From assembly GCA_903883945.1 (NCBI GenBank), contig CAISCV010000072.1, forward strand, positions 1 to 41,421: 41,421 bases of DNA. Direction: 5' to 3'. The translations under genes were made by a program, and so were the position numbers. Below the pieces are notes generated by a model that worked only from the letters and a program-made list of their open reading frames with translations, had not been told where the DNA came from and ran no database searches. The stretch is from an uncultured Chitinophagaceae bacterium. GTDB taxonomy: Bacteria; Bacteroidota; Bacteroidia; Chitinophagales; Chitinophagaceae. Every line of letters starts with the position of its first letter. Within the stretch, counting starts at the first letter, position 1. Positions 41,381 through 41,421 of this stretch are shown here, piece by piece.

Positions 41381-41421
41381 ATGGCAATAACTAAAGAAAA
41401 AAAGGTTAGCATTTTCACCCA
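41381..41421 (+). CDS. rpsO: Start of probable 30S ribosomal protein S15 (runs off the right edge)
   Basis: Only 13 codons are visible, MAITKEKKVSIFT. The opening with two lysines and the IF pair resembles the N-terminus of Bacteroidota S15 (for example M-x-L-T-K-E-K-K-x-x-I-F). A good promoter and an untranslated leader precede it, as expected for a ribosomal protein gene. The call rests on a short stretch and is tentative. Confidence 0.5.
   Translation, partial: MAITKEKKVSIFT

Overview
The window looks like a chromosomal segment of a Bacteroidota bacterium, most likely of the Chitinophagaceae type. The reasons are promoters of the TAnnTTTG (-7) class, a type IX secretion sorting tail, ORF6N and GxxExxY proteins, a fused alpha/beta E1 dehydrogenase and a class II ketol-acid reductoisomerase. 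None of this was checked against a database.

Region 1 (1 to about 17.7 kb) is an AT-rich defence island. It ends in a serine recombinase whose last dozen codons lie antisense inside a tRNA-Arg(ACG) gene, so the element has probably integrated at that tRNA. Its other end is not visible and is probably left of the window. A minus-strand operon (13964 to 6572) encodes a DUF4007 protein, a large P-loop ATPase and a PAPS-reductase-like PP-loop enzyme, which match SspB, SspC and SspD of single-strand DNA phosphorothioation. A DUF262 protein without a visible HNH nuclease half and a Ser/Thr kinase follow in the same operon. A plus-strand operon (1380 to 6487) converges on it. It encodes a PLD-nuclease/SF2-helicase fusion, a 75-aa protein, a DndD/SMC-like ATPase with a zinc hook and a 158-aa protein, and is a candidate restriction partner. 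A DUF3800 protein, a divergent pair (291-aa unknown and MerR-like regulator) around a 22-bp palindrome, and a small ORF overlapping the recombinase complete the island.

Region 2 (17.7 to 21.3 kb) is host DNA: tRNA-Arg with its own promoter, a fused 2-oxoacid dehydrogenase E1, a fumarylacetoacetase-family enzyme and peptidyl-tRNA hydrolase.

Region 3 (21.7 to 32.7 kb) is a branched-chain amino acid cluster read on the minus strand: leuA, leuB, ilvE, ilvD, ilvB, ilvN, ilvC. leuC and leuD are absent. Most junctions carry an inserted small element: a GxxExxY gene inside terminal inverted repeats, an array with a 21-bp period, an intact ORF6N gene, a broken ORF6N gene, and three copies of a CCCCTAAAGGGG-core repeat. 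One of those copies is translated in frame inside ilvB. Covarying palindromes with the core CACAAnTTGTG lie in and beside the ORF6N genes.

Region 4 (32.8 to 41.4 kb) holds a conserved helical protein of unknown function, a NarL-type two-component pair with a TPR sensor kinase, a secreted beta-propeller-like protein with a type IX sorting tail, a second 21-bp-period array with an unrelated motif, a 222-aa unknown protein, and the first codons of what is probably rpsO.
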